This document shows, in pieces, positions 1 to 9,751 of a DNA stretch of 43,189 nt. The notes under the pieces are model-generated. The model was not told where the DNA came from. It did no database searches and saw nothing but the letters and a program-made list of their open reading frames with translations. The DNA is taken from assembly GCA_003427395.1 (NCBI GenBank), contig BFEA01000610.1, forward strand, positions 404,754 to 447,942, read 5' to 3'. Both the position numbers and the translations under genes were made by a program. Positions within the stretch are counted from its first letter, which is position 1, and each line of letters begins with the position of its first letter. Source of the stretch: Chara braunii (taxonomy: Eukaryota > Streptophyta > Charophyceae > Charales > Characeae).

Positions 1-180
1 CAGACTACCCAAACTTATGGATTTGACGGACTCCTGAAAAAACCATCACATACAGCCCTCATAAGTCAGAGCAACCAGACCACCCAAACTTATGGGACAT
101 GTCTGGCTCTCCAGGCAATACAAAATAAAACACAGCACTGAGTCTTCCCAAACTTATGAAACTGGCCCAACCTTTGGTTG
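1..180. repeat. Remnant of hairpin-unit array (copy 1)
   Basis: Three units carry the core CCAAACTTATGG-like sequence, at about 3-28, 75-115 and 135-175. The second has the outer arms CCAGAC and GTCTGG around an inner CCC/GGG stem. They match the array at 21985-23580, but the loop is one base longer (AAACTTAT). The array continues to the left of the window. Confidence 0.7.
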
Positions 181-429
181 GTTGACCTGGTCAAACTTCA
201 TGCAATATTGTCTTTCTCCCACCCTTCCCCCAGATACAATCCCACAATCTGCGTTCACTCAGGCAAAACAAAGAAGTAAAATTGACATTGTACATGCATT
301 CCTTTACTTTGTCTGGTTATGTCATAAAATAGAAAGCAAGAATCATAGGGACAAGCAGACATACATCAAACAAGCTATAGGGGAAGTAGGCAATCATGGG
401 TGTAGTGGGTTATACAAATAGAAAGGAAT
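181..429. other. AT-rich spacer, no gene seen
   Basis: This is the stretch between the hairpin units and the conserved block at 430. An ORF runs through it from the array, but its codons translate hairpin units and it has no counterpart in copy 2. I see no structured element here. Confidence 0.5.
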
Positions 430-705
430 ATACCTGATGGTTCCCTGCCTCCAGAACCTCGCCTAGGTTCCGGCAGAGCTTCCGCAATCGGTGGGATGAC
501 TCCCCACAGAGTCTTGGTGCGGACCTACGGGTTGCAATCTCGTCTGCCGCCTTCCTCTCGTAACCAACAGACTACTAGACTTAGAGTTAGGAGGGCAGAA
601 AGAGAAAGGCTGAGACTCTCAGATCCAAGAGGGGTGCACTCAGACTCGCATGAGAGGGCCTTGTTGTCTTCGATCGCCCGAGGGCCCCACAATGATGGCC
701 AGTGA
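430..705 (-). repeat. Conserved block next to the hairpin array (copy 1)
   Basis: A block starting GGTTCCCTGCCTCCAGAACC is followed by GCAATCGGTGGG and CTGCCGCCTTCCTCTCGTAACC. The same order occurs at 23790-24056 and, inverted, at 37080-37440. By eye copies 1 and 2 are roughly three-quarters identical here, less than in the 2.5-7.8 kb part. It always sits beside the AACTTAT array, so block and array are one linked module. Function unknown. Confidence 0.7.
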
Positions 706-939
706 AACGCAGCAGCAGTGGTCTGATAGTGTCCAACTCAAAGCAACAACCTTCTGACGACTTCTCCAGTCGCAGCATCATCCCTTTTTGCAAAGCATGT
801 TCACCCCCTCCCTGAAGTCACGTTGTCGTGGCTATAATGAAACCGCCGCTGTGCAGCCTCAATGGCCTTCGCCCAGATAGAGCACCTCCCCGTGCTCTAT
901 TCGAGACGGAGTCGAATTCAGTAACCCAACTAAAACTTG

Positions 940-2460
940 CCCAGCAGGGTACCCCGGCAGCGCACAATGCCAACCGCAACCAGTCACTAGGCCGCCCCGC
1001 GGTCATGTAAAACAGCAGAAGCAACAGGCTCCCTGGCAGAAGCAACAGTGGCAAGCATGGAGCGGCTACACTGAAATATGCGGATCCGTAATGGTTTGTG
1101 ACTCACTAATGAATAGGTACGAGAACGTCACAAACAACAAGTTCAGTGACTCTGCAAACCTAGCGGGATACCCTGTGCCCCACAATCATGCGTTTGCAAT
1201 ACACCATATAATGCATAGTAAGTGTGGCAACGCACTTGCGCATCGCTTATTGAGGTAATAAAAAAAATGTTGCAGTCCTCAAAGCAAACAACGCAGCTGC
1301 AACGTAGCCACTCAGCAAGGCGCAACTAACGCACAGCAAGTGCTAAGAAACGAGCCTTACAAGATGCTCAACCAGTGTACTACTCAAATATTTCAGATTC
1401 GGCACAACACAACGCGAGCTTAGTAAAATTTGTCAAGGCCCCCATACCCTCAACAACTGAGGAACAGCCTGAAACACATCAACTGACCCGGAAATCAGCA
1501 ACCGTTCCTACCTTCGGCCATGCTCAGTGCCCAGACTGCGATTACACAGCCACTCTGACAAACGAACCCACTCGCCAACATCAACAGTAGCAATGGAAGT
1601 ATACTGAGATGCAGACCATGCCGACCATCGACACAACCAAGGTACGTGCACTTACTCCCGTCAGCCACTACAATGGTTCATGGGAAGACAGACCACAGCT
1701 CGAGGCATACAGGATGGTCAGAGAAACATAGGCCGAGTCGCAGAGGCACGGGCTAGGCTACACTTCATTGATGATTCTGGCGAGCCCTCAATTCGTCAGA
1801 ATCCTTGTTATGTCCGGATTTGGCTTTCGCCGGCTGGCCGTCCAGCAACATATATCAAAAGAGTAATGAAAACACAGTATTAGTACCATAGGAACACACA
1901 ACGGTTTGATGCCGTGCACTCAAAGCCTAACACTCCGTTACAATCTCAACGGCCCCGGTGAAACACAACAGGACACAGCAGGCTCGGCGATGGACAGTGC
2001 TCACCATAGCTACGTGTCATAGCTGCACCCTCAGTCCAACAGCAGCAGCAACTCTGGAATTCAGCAGCTTTATGGCAGCAGTCTGAGCTCTTGTTGCCCT
2101 GCTGTACCGTCCTAAGAACAACAGCGGCACCCCGTAGTGGCAGTTGCTGCTGCCAACACAAACATCCCTTCAAGGCAAGGCTATGCCTTTTTTAAAAAAA
2201 AACAGCCCATGTATCGGTCTCACCCCGCACTGTTCTTTAGCGACGAAGGAAAAAACGAATCGCTGCACAAACCCAACTACAACATTTTGACAGTAGAAAC
2301 ATACTGATCAGTCCTGGTTACAGACATATTGACACTGAACAGCACTCACGGACAACGATGGTATTACCTCAAGTACTCATACTGGCCGCCTAGTACCCTC
2401 TTCCAAGCTGGCCCGCCAGCTCAGGGTAGAGATACAGACCCTTTTCGTGATAGTTATACA
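940..2460. other. AC-rich, CAG/CAA-rich segment unique to copy 1
   Basis: About 1.5 kb rich in CAACAGCAGCA-like sequence has no equivalent in copy 2, where the flanking sequences are nearly adjacent (about 24225). Copy 3 contains a stretch of opposite composition (34400-37000, GT-rich with GCTGCTG runs), consistent with the inverted orientation, so this may be an old part of the repeat deleted from copy 2. Only ORFs below 100 codons are present, and I recognise none. Confidence 0.5.
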
Positions 2461-3389
2461 GAGGCAAGGTTGGGGTCGCCCATACAGCGGCTAGGAGTAT
2501 AATAAGGTACGGGAGGAAACTGCTAACCACCTTATACAAGCTTGGCCAGCCGAGCCCAATGTTTACCAACACATCGGTGTTGCCGCAAGCTCGCGACAGC
2601 CCACTGCCTCCAACAGCAACGCACACGTGACGGTCTGAGCCAACAAAGGTATCAACAAGCCTCAGCAGCTACGTGGTCTACCCATCACCCCTTCAACACT
2701 GCACCAGCTCCTGAGAGAAGGTGGCTTTACCAATGGTGTACTAACAAGGCCCAGAGATGCCCTGCCGTGGCACCACAAGGTAGTGGCTGAGCGCAGCCAA
2801 AGGCACAGCGCAGCCAAAGGCACAGCGCAGTGTACAGCGTGTGTCCCAGCAGTATACCGCAAGCTCGCGGCTCAACAGACTTTGTAACACAGACACAGTC
2901 GACACAGCAGTATGCACAGAGATCACAACAAACCCAAGTCTGCGCAGCGATATGCACTGTGATCACAACCACCCTCCAAATCTAGAACTTTTTCCGGGTA
3001 CCCAGTGCATGGCTGACCTTGGTTTAGCAGTGTGATGCTATGGCATCAACCACTTTTTACCAGTCTGGCTGGGCCAGTGAAACCTGTGGCCCGAATCTAA
3101 ACAACAACAGCCAAGTGTGAACCAATAACCATAGTAACTGTGCAGTCTGAAGCCTAGCTACGACAATATTTAACGAATTACTCAGTCATAGTGCCGTCTC
3201 CACAGCTGCCCATCAGTCTCATTATACGTAGGCTGTGTGTTAATAGTAACTACTGCTGATACAATAGTAGTCAATGCTCAAGAGCAGCTATAGTCTCAGT
3301 CAGCAGCAAGGATAACCCCCATAGAGGAAAATGGTAGGGAACGTTTCCGGATTGAAAGCAATATTATTTCAAAAAGAAGAGGTAAGGAA

Positions 3390-3409
3390 ATATATATATA
3401 TATATATAT
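3390..3409. repeat. (TA)n microsatellite
   Basis: About ten TA dinucleotides. Copy 2 has an A-rich interrupted tract at the equivalent place (about 25130-25150), so the tract changed after the copies separated. Confidence 0.9.
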
Positions 3410-4340
3410 CGCAGTAGTCGTACAAGCCATCTGTTGCCTATTCCGAAGGTAATTGAGATTGAATCATAGTACAACAATCGTAATGCACGGATGGTGCGCC
3501 CTGATGTAGGTACGTTTTTCTGTTGTCTCTGATTTAGGCCTCTTCCCGTTTCTAACTCTTCTCCTTTTTACTATTCAGTCCGCTTCTTCCTCTTACTTGC
3601 GGCTTAGAGGCCCAGACTACAATTACTACACAGTCTAACAGCCTCTGACTTTACAATGCCTCTTGTGGGCATCAGCAACATCAACTGATACATGGCACAA
3701 CAAGTATTGCCAAAAAAAACACGGCCTAGCGAGGTCACGCTTGGATAGAGCACGTCCCCAAATGTCTATTTCTCAGTCCAGGAGAAATCAAATCAATACA
3801 CAGCAACCCAGTAACGCGCACCGCATTTGTGCACATTAGCTATAGCTAAACTCAATTAGTGCGAATGAATCGTGCAACTTGCAGTGCACAGCGGAGCACG
3901 ACATCAGACCAGCAGTTTGCCCAAAGAAGAAAGCAGCCAAGTACGCTGCTGTGACCCACACTGTACCGTGGCAACACTTCAGTAGCAGCACGTCCTTCCC
4001 TCGGATCAGGCAACCCCTTGTCGTCATGATGAACCTATATGCACTGTCAGTGGTCTTATTTCACTGCCCATCGAAAACCGTGATCACCACGGATATCGGT
4101 AATAACGGAAACAGGCCCTGTTTGGAATTGCGATGCTCAGATGAGTCCCTCTAACTACCTCTTCCCGTGCGCCTAATCATAACTGCGACCAAGTTCATTC
4201 TCTCTCCTCCCTCTCTGCTCAACGTAAGTATTAATTCATTGTTTGATTGGTGCACCTGCTGCTCTGAGAATGAGTCTTACCTCCTGTTGGGGAAAGATAC
4301 TCCCACCAACTTGCCTGCCTTCGTTGGTAAATATCTTCTC

Positions 4341-4341
<1 letters not shown>

Positions 4342-4407
<66 letters not shown>

Positions 4408-4411
4408 GATA
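4342..4411. repeat. (CT)n microsatellite, copy 1
   Basis: A long CT tract with minor interruptions sits 10-20 bases after GGTAAATAT. Copy 2 has the equivalent at 26082-26143 after GGTAAGT, and copy 3 has a short GA tract at 33140-33165 in the inverted sense, again beside a GGTAAGT on the minus strand. ORFs encoding Arg-Glu or Ser-Leu runs here are simple-repeat translations. Confidence 0.95.
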
Positions 4412-5033
4412 TCCCGTTCACAGGATTTTACCGCGACCTTGATCAGTTTCTGGCGGCTCAGAATAAGTGCGTATAGATCGTGCCCCATACATGCAAACAC
4501 CCGCACTTCAGTCTTATAACTCACCGAGCATAGGAACTGAATCTATCGCTAAAATATGGAGAAAACATTACTTTGTTTTCTTTAGCTCCGTCAGCCTCCG
4601 ACCATGTATGTAGCCCGACTCCTTTATTTTCCTTTTGCCTGCACTCCTTCTCTCGTGCATGGTCGTTCATGACTTGGTAGAGATGCGTATTGTTAGCAGC
4701 AAGGCCATCAGAACGAAGAACACCTCCACGTCGATTTTGAAGGCGAGAAAACAGCATTGGTGTCGAGACCCATGTCAATGACAAATACAGTCACGAACAC
4801 AGCAAGCAGCGCTCTGGCAAAAACAAACTTTCCACCGATAATACTTGGAAGATTCACACCCAGTCTCGCCATTTCCCACTCGTTCCCGCTTGCAAATCAC
4901 GCAGCCTTTATGACTGATTTTGGCCGACCTGCTGCTCTGATGCGAGGTCCGATGCTACCATCACGTTCATCATGCCAAAAAACCTTGGTATAGACTCTCC
5001 CCTCGACCTGGCTAGCTTTAAATGAGAGAGAGA

Positions 5034-5035
<2 letters not shown>

Positions 5036-5070
<35 letters not shown>
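5036..5070. repeat. Poly-T tract within an indel relative to copy 2
   Basis: Thirty-five T residues lie in a segment of about 75 bp (about 5005-5080) that is absent from copy 2, where flanking sequences join at about 26742. On the minus strand this reads as a poly-A-containing insertion, or copy 2 suffered a deletion. No target duplication is obvious. Confidence 0.85.
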
Positions 5071-5074
<4 letters not shown>

Positions 5075-6538
5075 CCATATTCTTCTTTCCGAAACTCGTC
5101 ACACACCCCGTTTGTTGGTCTTCTCCCATTCTACTAACTGATCTTGAAACCTAGCCTTTCTAACGGGTTCGCCCTACCAAAAGATCCTGGGATATCCTCT
5201 CCCGCCACTCGATTCCACTCAGTATGGAGTGAGATATAAAATTTTCTTCCCCACCATAGCCATCTCCGTCCTCATGTCGCGCAGCCCTTATCCCTGGTAA
5301 CACAAAATCTGTTGCTCAGACCCAAAATCCGGCATGACCATCTGATCCAGAGTGCCTGAAAACCTCAGATTCACCTCTTTGTTTGCTCAATTTCGTTAAG
5401 AATTGGACGAGATATAATTTTTTTCTCTTTCTTGTCCACTCTTTCTTCTCTCTTCCCAACTCCTCCGCGCACTCGTTTCTCCTTCTACCTCACTACCTCT
5501 CATCTAATTTAGAAATCTAGCTTTGTACTTGGATTTGTCCTGCCTCTAAGCCAGTACCCCACTCCTCTCTTCTTCGTCATGATCCTTTCCCTCATCGTCT
5601 CCTCCCCCTCTTCTTCCTNGTGGCCCGCTGCTCCACGAGCCTCTCCCGCCAGTCAATGTATGCCTGGATAATAGCGCACAGTCCACCCGCCTTGAAGATC
5701 TGAATGGACATGAAGTCCTGGTTACCGGTCCGTGCTGTCTTATATAGCCTAGAAGGGTATGTCCACATAGCTTACTTGTGCCTCACTCAAATGACGCATC
5801 ACTACCATTTGCCCTTGTTTGAACGAATCTGCCCAAACCTAGGTAGTAGGTCCATCCATCTGAGAAAAGGCTGCAATGCAGTCCCTAAAAGGAGAATAGG
5901 GGTTGATAAAAAAATTAAAATAATAATAATAAATAAAGACTGGTCTTGGTGAGACACCTAATCGATGGGGTCGTGGCAACACCTACGTAGACCTCTTCTC
6001 CGGAGCGAACTCTTGATCTACATTTTAACAGCCCGTGAGTGCGCCACCCAAGCTAAGCTTGCTGGTACCTGCTAGCCTTGCTGCAGCCCCCACCAGAATC
6101 CCTCCGGTCTGATGTGCCCAGGCGTAGCTCCCCTACTACCGCCCCCCGACGGGCATGCTCATATCCAATCCTCACAGTGGATCGTGGGGTCAGCGGACGT
6201 AGGCCCCCCCTGGCTGTGCCCTGCTCTTTGTGCCCAGGCATAGTCCACCATTTTTCTGGTCCCCATGGTAATGCCAGTGCTCACCCTGCGACCCCAAATC
6301 TGCAAAATATGCAGTTTTGGGAAAGGTAAAAAAAGTTTTTCTTTCTTTTCTTTTTGGGCATAGCTCATGTCACACGTTGCTGTCCCTGGTATTCGTGGGG
6401 CCTTGACAAAATTTGTGTAACTGCTCCCGCACCTTGCCACACCCAGTGGTCATATTCACTCTCAAACCTCTCACTGCAGATCCCCAGCTGGTGGATGGAT
6501 ACTCCTGCTAAGATTTCCTGACAGTTAGGTTCTCTACC

Positions 6539-6569
6539 GTTTTATGCATGTCTTCCTTACGCAGCGGTC

Positions 6570-6600
<31 letters not shown>

Positions 6601-6620
6601 TACGGATGTCCCGAAGGGCT
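6539..6620 (-). pseudogene. U6 snRNA-derived segment, copy 1
   Basis: Read on the minus strand this matches the first 75-80 nt of U6 spliceosomal RNA: the 5' stem-loop region CCTTCGGGACATCCG, then AAAATTGGAACGATACAGAG with the invariant ACAGAGA box that contacts the 5' splice site, then AGATTAGCATG and the start of the internal stem-loop (GCGTAAGGAAGACATGC). The 3' part (the AAATTTTT end) is not recognisable. There is no TATA box at -30 or plant-type upstream element on the minus strand, so this is unlikely to be a normal U6 gene. It lies inside the large repeat and is present in all three copies, which suggests it was captured by the element. Confidence 0.85.
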
Positions 6621-6711
6621 AGCTGGGAGCCGCGTCCTTGGGACATCGTCATCGACCGACCTGCCTCAGGTAACTCAAAATAACTTTGGTCTTACTTGCC
6701 AAGTCCCATTG

Positions 6712-6775
6712 TCTGAGCTCGAACACAGGCTGTACTTCAACAGTTCAGTGGTGTATCCACTTGACAAGGATCTTG
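6712..6775 (-). other. tRNA-like Pol III promoter module upstream of U6 segment, copy 1
   Basis: On the minus strand, TTGTCAAGTGG (6757-6767) resembles box A (TRGYNNAGTGG) and GTTCGAGCTC (6715-6724) resembles box B (GGTTCGANTCC), about 41 nt apart and close to the tRNA spacing. The module lies about 100 nt upstream of the U6-derived segment on the same strand, so an internal-promoter Pol III transcript could run into U6 sequence. It is decayed, and no full cloverleaf is claimed. Confidence 0.45.
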
Positions 6776-7755
6776 GGTCACAACCGGTCCCGAAGACCAG
6801 TACCGGCCTCGTCCCAAATGAGAGAAAAAATAAAAACAAATAAGAAAATCAAAGATAAAAACTTAGAGATAATAACACAGTAATAATAAAAAAACGGATG
6901 AGGGAGGGGACCCGCTGGTACCTGGTCTTCTCCCACGGGCCTGCTGCCGGACTCCCCAACAAAACCAAGGGGGATAGTCCTGCGGGACCCTCAACCCCTC
7001 GATTTGCTCCTGTGTTCCTCCGCCGCTCCGCTCTAGCCTCGATCCCGATACCTGCCTAGTGATAGTTCAATGACGTAACCTATAGGGTTAAGCCCCAACC
7101 TGGTTGTAGCAGGCGCAGTCCTACTCATAAAGAGTAAGGGCAGTCTGTCCAGGCCTGCAAACTGTATCTCAGGCCGTTCCTCTTACTTACCGCTTGCCAC
7201 CAAGGGCCCACAGGCACCCACGTATTACTTTGGGATCACAACCTCGCTAGGCTTGCAGTGCGCGTTGGCGCATCACGCTGCGGCTATGGCCGGGCTCTCC
7301 TATTCCCTCTTATTCACCGAGCATCTGCCCGTTCTACCACCTTTGGGCCGAAAACGCCTCGGCTTCTACCCACTCCGCCCCGGCTCACGCCGTCCTAGCT
7401 AAAGCCCGACATGGCTTCTACTGCCGGCGGCGCACGATCAACCTCGTGCCTGCGACATTTCGCGTGATGCGACCCGGAACCGTCGGTCCCCAGTGAGTCA
7501 GACAATGCTTTCCTCTCAGTCACCGCCTTACCTGATCATTCCGACCGTGCGTGTGAGCCCGCGACCGCCTCAGAACATCTAGCTTAACTTTGATCTGTCC
7601 TACCGGCGTCTCATGGCCTTCCTCGACCCAGACTCGAGCAGGCTAACGTGTACCCGTGATGTGCACGCTCACACACTCCCTAATCAACGCAAATGGGACG
7701 CGCCCTCTGATATCGTCAGGCGCGTTCTTCCTGCGAGCTGCAAAAACGTGCCCAA

Positions 7756-7773
7756 ATAGCCTTGTAAGGGTAT
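7756..7773. repeat. Terminal near-palindrome of the repeat, copy 1
   Basis: ATAGCCTTGTAAGGGTAT is a one-base-decayed form of ATACCCTTGTAAGGGTAT. It lies 11 bases inside the repeat edge (7784). Equivalent palindromes occur at 29438-29455, 30537-30554 and 39129-39146. Confidence 0.8.
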
Positions 7774-7784
7774 TCGGGCCGACA

Positions 7785-9238
7785 GGTTTTCGGACCTTAT
7801 TAAGCGACGTCCCCGTCGCGTCGGACAATCAACTCTATAAGCACGACCACAAACTCATCTTGCTGACAAGGAAACGACCAATCCGGTTCACCGGCTCGAC
7901 TCCGTTTGAGGTTGTCTTATCAACCTGCTCCCGTCACGACGTTCCACTGCCAGGGTTTCAACCTGGGTCTCCCACGTCCTGGCCTCGGAGCTAGGGGATA
8001 CTCTGTTCCATACTACAGCATACTACCCGCTCCCAGGCAGTAGGTCGATAGTCCTCTCCTTTCGTCGTAGACATGTGTCGGCTCACCGTTGGGTGTCCTG
8101 TTTACTCATCGTCCTGCGAGCGGGGTCATAACTTAGGACGCGGGCCTTAACCGAGGCCTCTTAAGATCCGGGGCGCCTTTAGCTGCCCACATGGTAGTGC
8201 TTACCATCTCAAACCACAATGAACGCCCAACCTGGAGTCCAACATAGGCGGCTTCACGTCTCCATCTTGGCCCGCCATGAAACGGTTGATCACGCCGAAT
8301 CCATGGCCCATCGCGTTGTTATGTAGCGGTGGTGCCCTCGTTGGTTACGCAACGATAAGCAACTTTCCTAACTTGGCATCCCGAAGGGTCCTGACTCTTT
8401 GACCTAGTCGACCCCAATGGCCTTCCCTCCGGCTAAACCTCTCCGGGTGGCCGACCCTTCAAGACTTAACCTTCAGTAAGTCATGGTCCCACTGCCAGGT
8501 TGCGCCGGTCAGCGGCCCTCACTGGGAGTTAGGTTCTACAGTTCCAGCGATGCTAAGTATAGCCCCTTAGCTTGGCCTCACAATACGTCCCTTAGACTAA
8601 CCCATGTGGTCTGACACTTTCTTTCACAACAACAGTCAAGGGATCACCTACCGCCGCCCACGGGACTACGTGGAGGGATAGTGCCCTTCTCAATATACCA
8701 TCAAAAAATCCTCGATAATTCCACAGGGTCGTGCCTCCCTTACTCTGATCAGAAGAAGGTGAGGTCACGCGTCTTTTTAGGGATACTTACAATATTATCC
8801 AGGTTCCAACATAGTTGCCAGAAATTTCCAACTATAATTTTCACAAAATACCTGGTCTTTCCTCGTTAGACTTTCACATACATGGAAACAGTTATCATCA
8901 CTTATTGCAGCTCTCCTGAGTGCCCTCACAAAATTTCATCCTTCCAACAAAATCTAACCGGCCATAGGACTTCCCCATCTCATTTCTGAATCATACACAA
9001 AAAACACAACTTTAGTTGTGACCTCTCCATTCGACATCTTTGTTCATACTCAGCACACAATTTTCTCGCATGTGATGCGCACTCTCCTTTAGCTGTACTT
9101 AGTACTTTGCCTGTAACATGACAGGTAGTCCTAAGTATAGAGAAAGGATAGTGTAAATCAAGTTATCATAACAACATCTCACAAGATTCACGCATATATG
9201 GGCAAGTCCACAACTGATGTGAGCGTGATATACCACAC
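7785..9238. other. Non-coding stretch between copy 1 edge and element 3' region
   Basis: No gene or RNA is recognised in this 1.45 kb, apart from a weak tRNA-like box pair near 7953-7993. On the minus strand it is downstream of the last retrotransposon ORF and immediately upstream of the TGTCGG edge of copy 1. If copy 1 is a 3' LTR, a polypurine tract would be expected just above 7784. The minus-strand sequence there (about 7785-7800) is only modestly purine-rich, which counts against or weakens that model. Confidence 0.45.
7953..7993 (-). other. Possible truncated tRNA-like sequence
   Basis: On the minus strand TAGCTCCGAGG (7983-7993) resembles box A. CCAGG-TTGAAAC-CCTGG forms a perfect 5-bp T-arm-like stem with loop TTGAAAC, around a box B-like GGTTGAAACCC (7953-7963). 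The boxes are only about 30 nt apart instead of about 44, and the loop lacks the usual TTC, so this is at most a deleted relic. Confidence 0.25.
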
Positions 9239-9240
9239 AA

Positions 9241-9251
9241 ATCTTTATTAA
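9241..9251 (-). promoter_or_regulatory. TTAATAAAGAT, candidate poly(A) signal after ORF3
   Basis: The minus-strand 11-mer TTAATAAAGAT contains AATAAA and lies about 500 bases downstream of the second gag-like ORF. The identical 11-mer also occurs at 12250-12260, just after integrase, and at 18893-18903, in the gag leader. Confidence 0.4.
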
Positions 9252-9751
9252 GTATGAGTCTTACATATACACAAGGAAAATGAGGGTTTTGTAAATAGGC
9301 AAAACCCCTGTCACACTCAAAGAAGAATCAAAATATAGTATAGAGAAGTCAACATGCCCCGAATAGGCCAAAGTCTCGAATGTCCAAATGTCAATACACA
9401 CTGCACACTACTCATGCTACTCACACATGACTCACATGAGTCCAACACACTCTACTCTGATAAGAGAAAAGAAAGGAAAGTGTAACTCACATAACACTTA
9501 ATGTACATAGTCTCAAAGAAAGAAAACAAAAAGATAGTCGAACTCATACTCAACACTATCTAATGTACACTCTGTCCTGAAGGTCTGCAGTATTGACAGT
9601 AAACATCCCATTAGACGGCTCGGTCTACTGATATACATGGGCGTGATCCGATCCTCCATGTGTCCTCCTATATACAATCATCTATCAGTAGAGAGTCAGA
9701 GATGTTTTACTCAGACCAAGGTTAGACCTTTCCGGACCCTAATGTCAAACC

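Larger units (their letters stand above)
1..7784 (-). repeat. Large non-coding repeat, copy 1 (left end outside window)
   Basis: This block reappears as a direct copy at about 21640-29466 and as a diverged inverted copy at 30526-39117. From about 2470 to 7784 it matches copy 2 almost base for base by eye, including the (CT)n tract, the U6-derived segment and the terminus. Between about 420 and 940 the match is clearly weaker, and about 940-2460 has no counterpart in copy 2. The right edge is set by the last base shared with copy 2, at GGGCCGACA (7776-7784), after which the two copies diverge completely. Read on the minus strand it begins TGTCGG, as an LTR might. No convincing protein-coding gene lies in it: the ORFs are short, unconserved between copies, or made of microsatellite translation. 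It could be a giant LTR, a hairpin-ended DNA element, or a segmental duplication. Confidence 0.75.

Noticed and set aside
4231-4524. ORFs encoding Arg-Glu or Ser-Leu runs
   Set aside because: They are translations of the (CT)n microsatellite; the same happens at 25969-26246 and around 41250-41790.
4897-5129. Lys-rich ORFs
   Set aside because: Translation of the poly-T tract, absent from the homologous copy 2.
5704-5952. ORF beginning MDMKSW, also present at 27367-27576
   Set aside because: It is conserved only because the whole repeat is duplicated; the two frames end differently, carry no domain and are not maintained in copy 3.
6078-6329. Paired ORFs at 6078-6329 and 27740-27991
   Set aside because: Both strands are equally open, differences are not biased to synonymous sites by eye, and no domain is seen. 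They were left out as genes.
6539-6620. Functional U6 snRNA gene
   Set aside because: No TATA box or upstream element at the expected distance on the minus strand, no recognisable 3' half, and it sits in a repeat.
7060-7740. Ribosomal RNA or other large structured RNA
   Set aside because: The GC-rich conserved region looked rRNA-like, but no universal SSU, LSU or 5S signature could be found on either strand.
7740-7784. Helitron 3' end (hairpin near terminus)
   Set aside because: No CTRR end after the hairpin and no TC start elsewhere; TGTCGG edges fit an LTR or TIR better.
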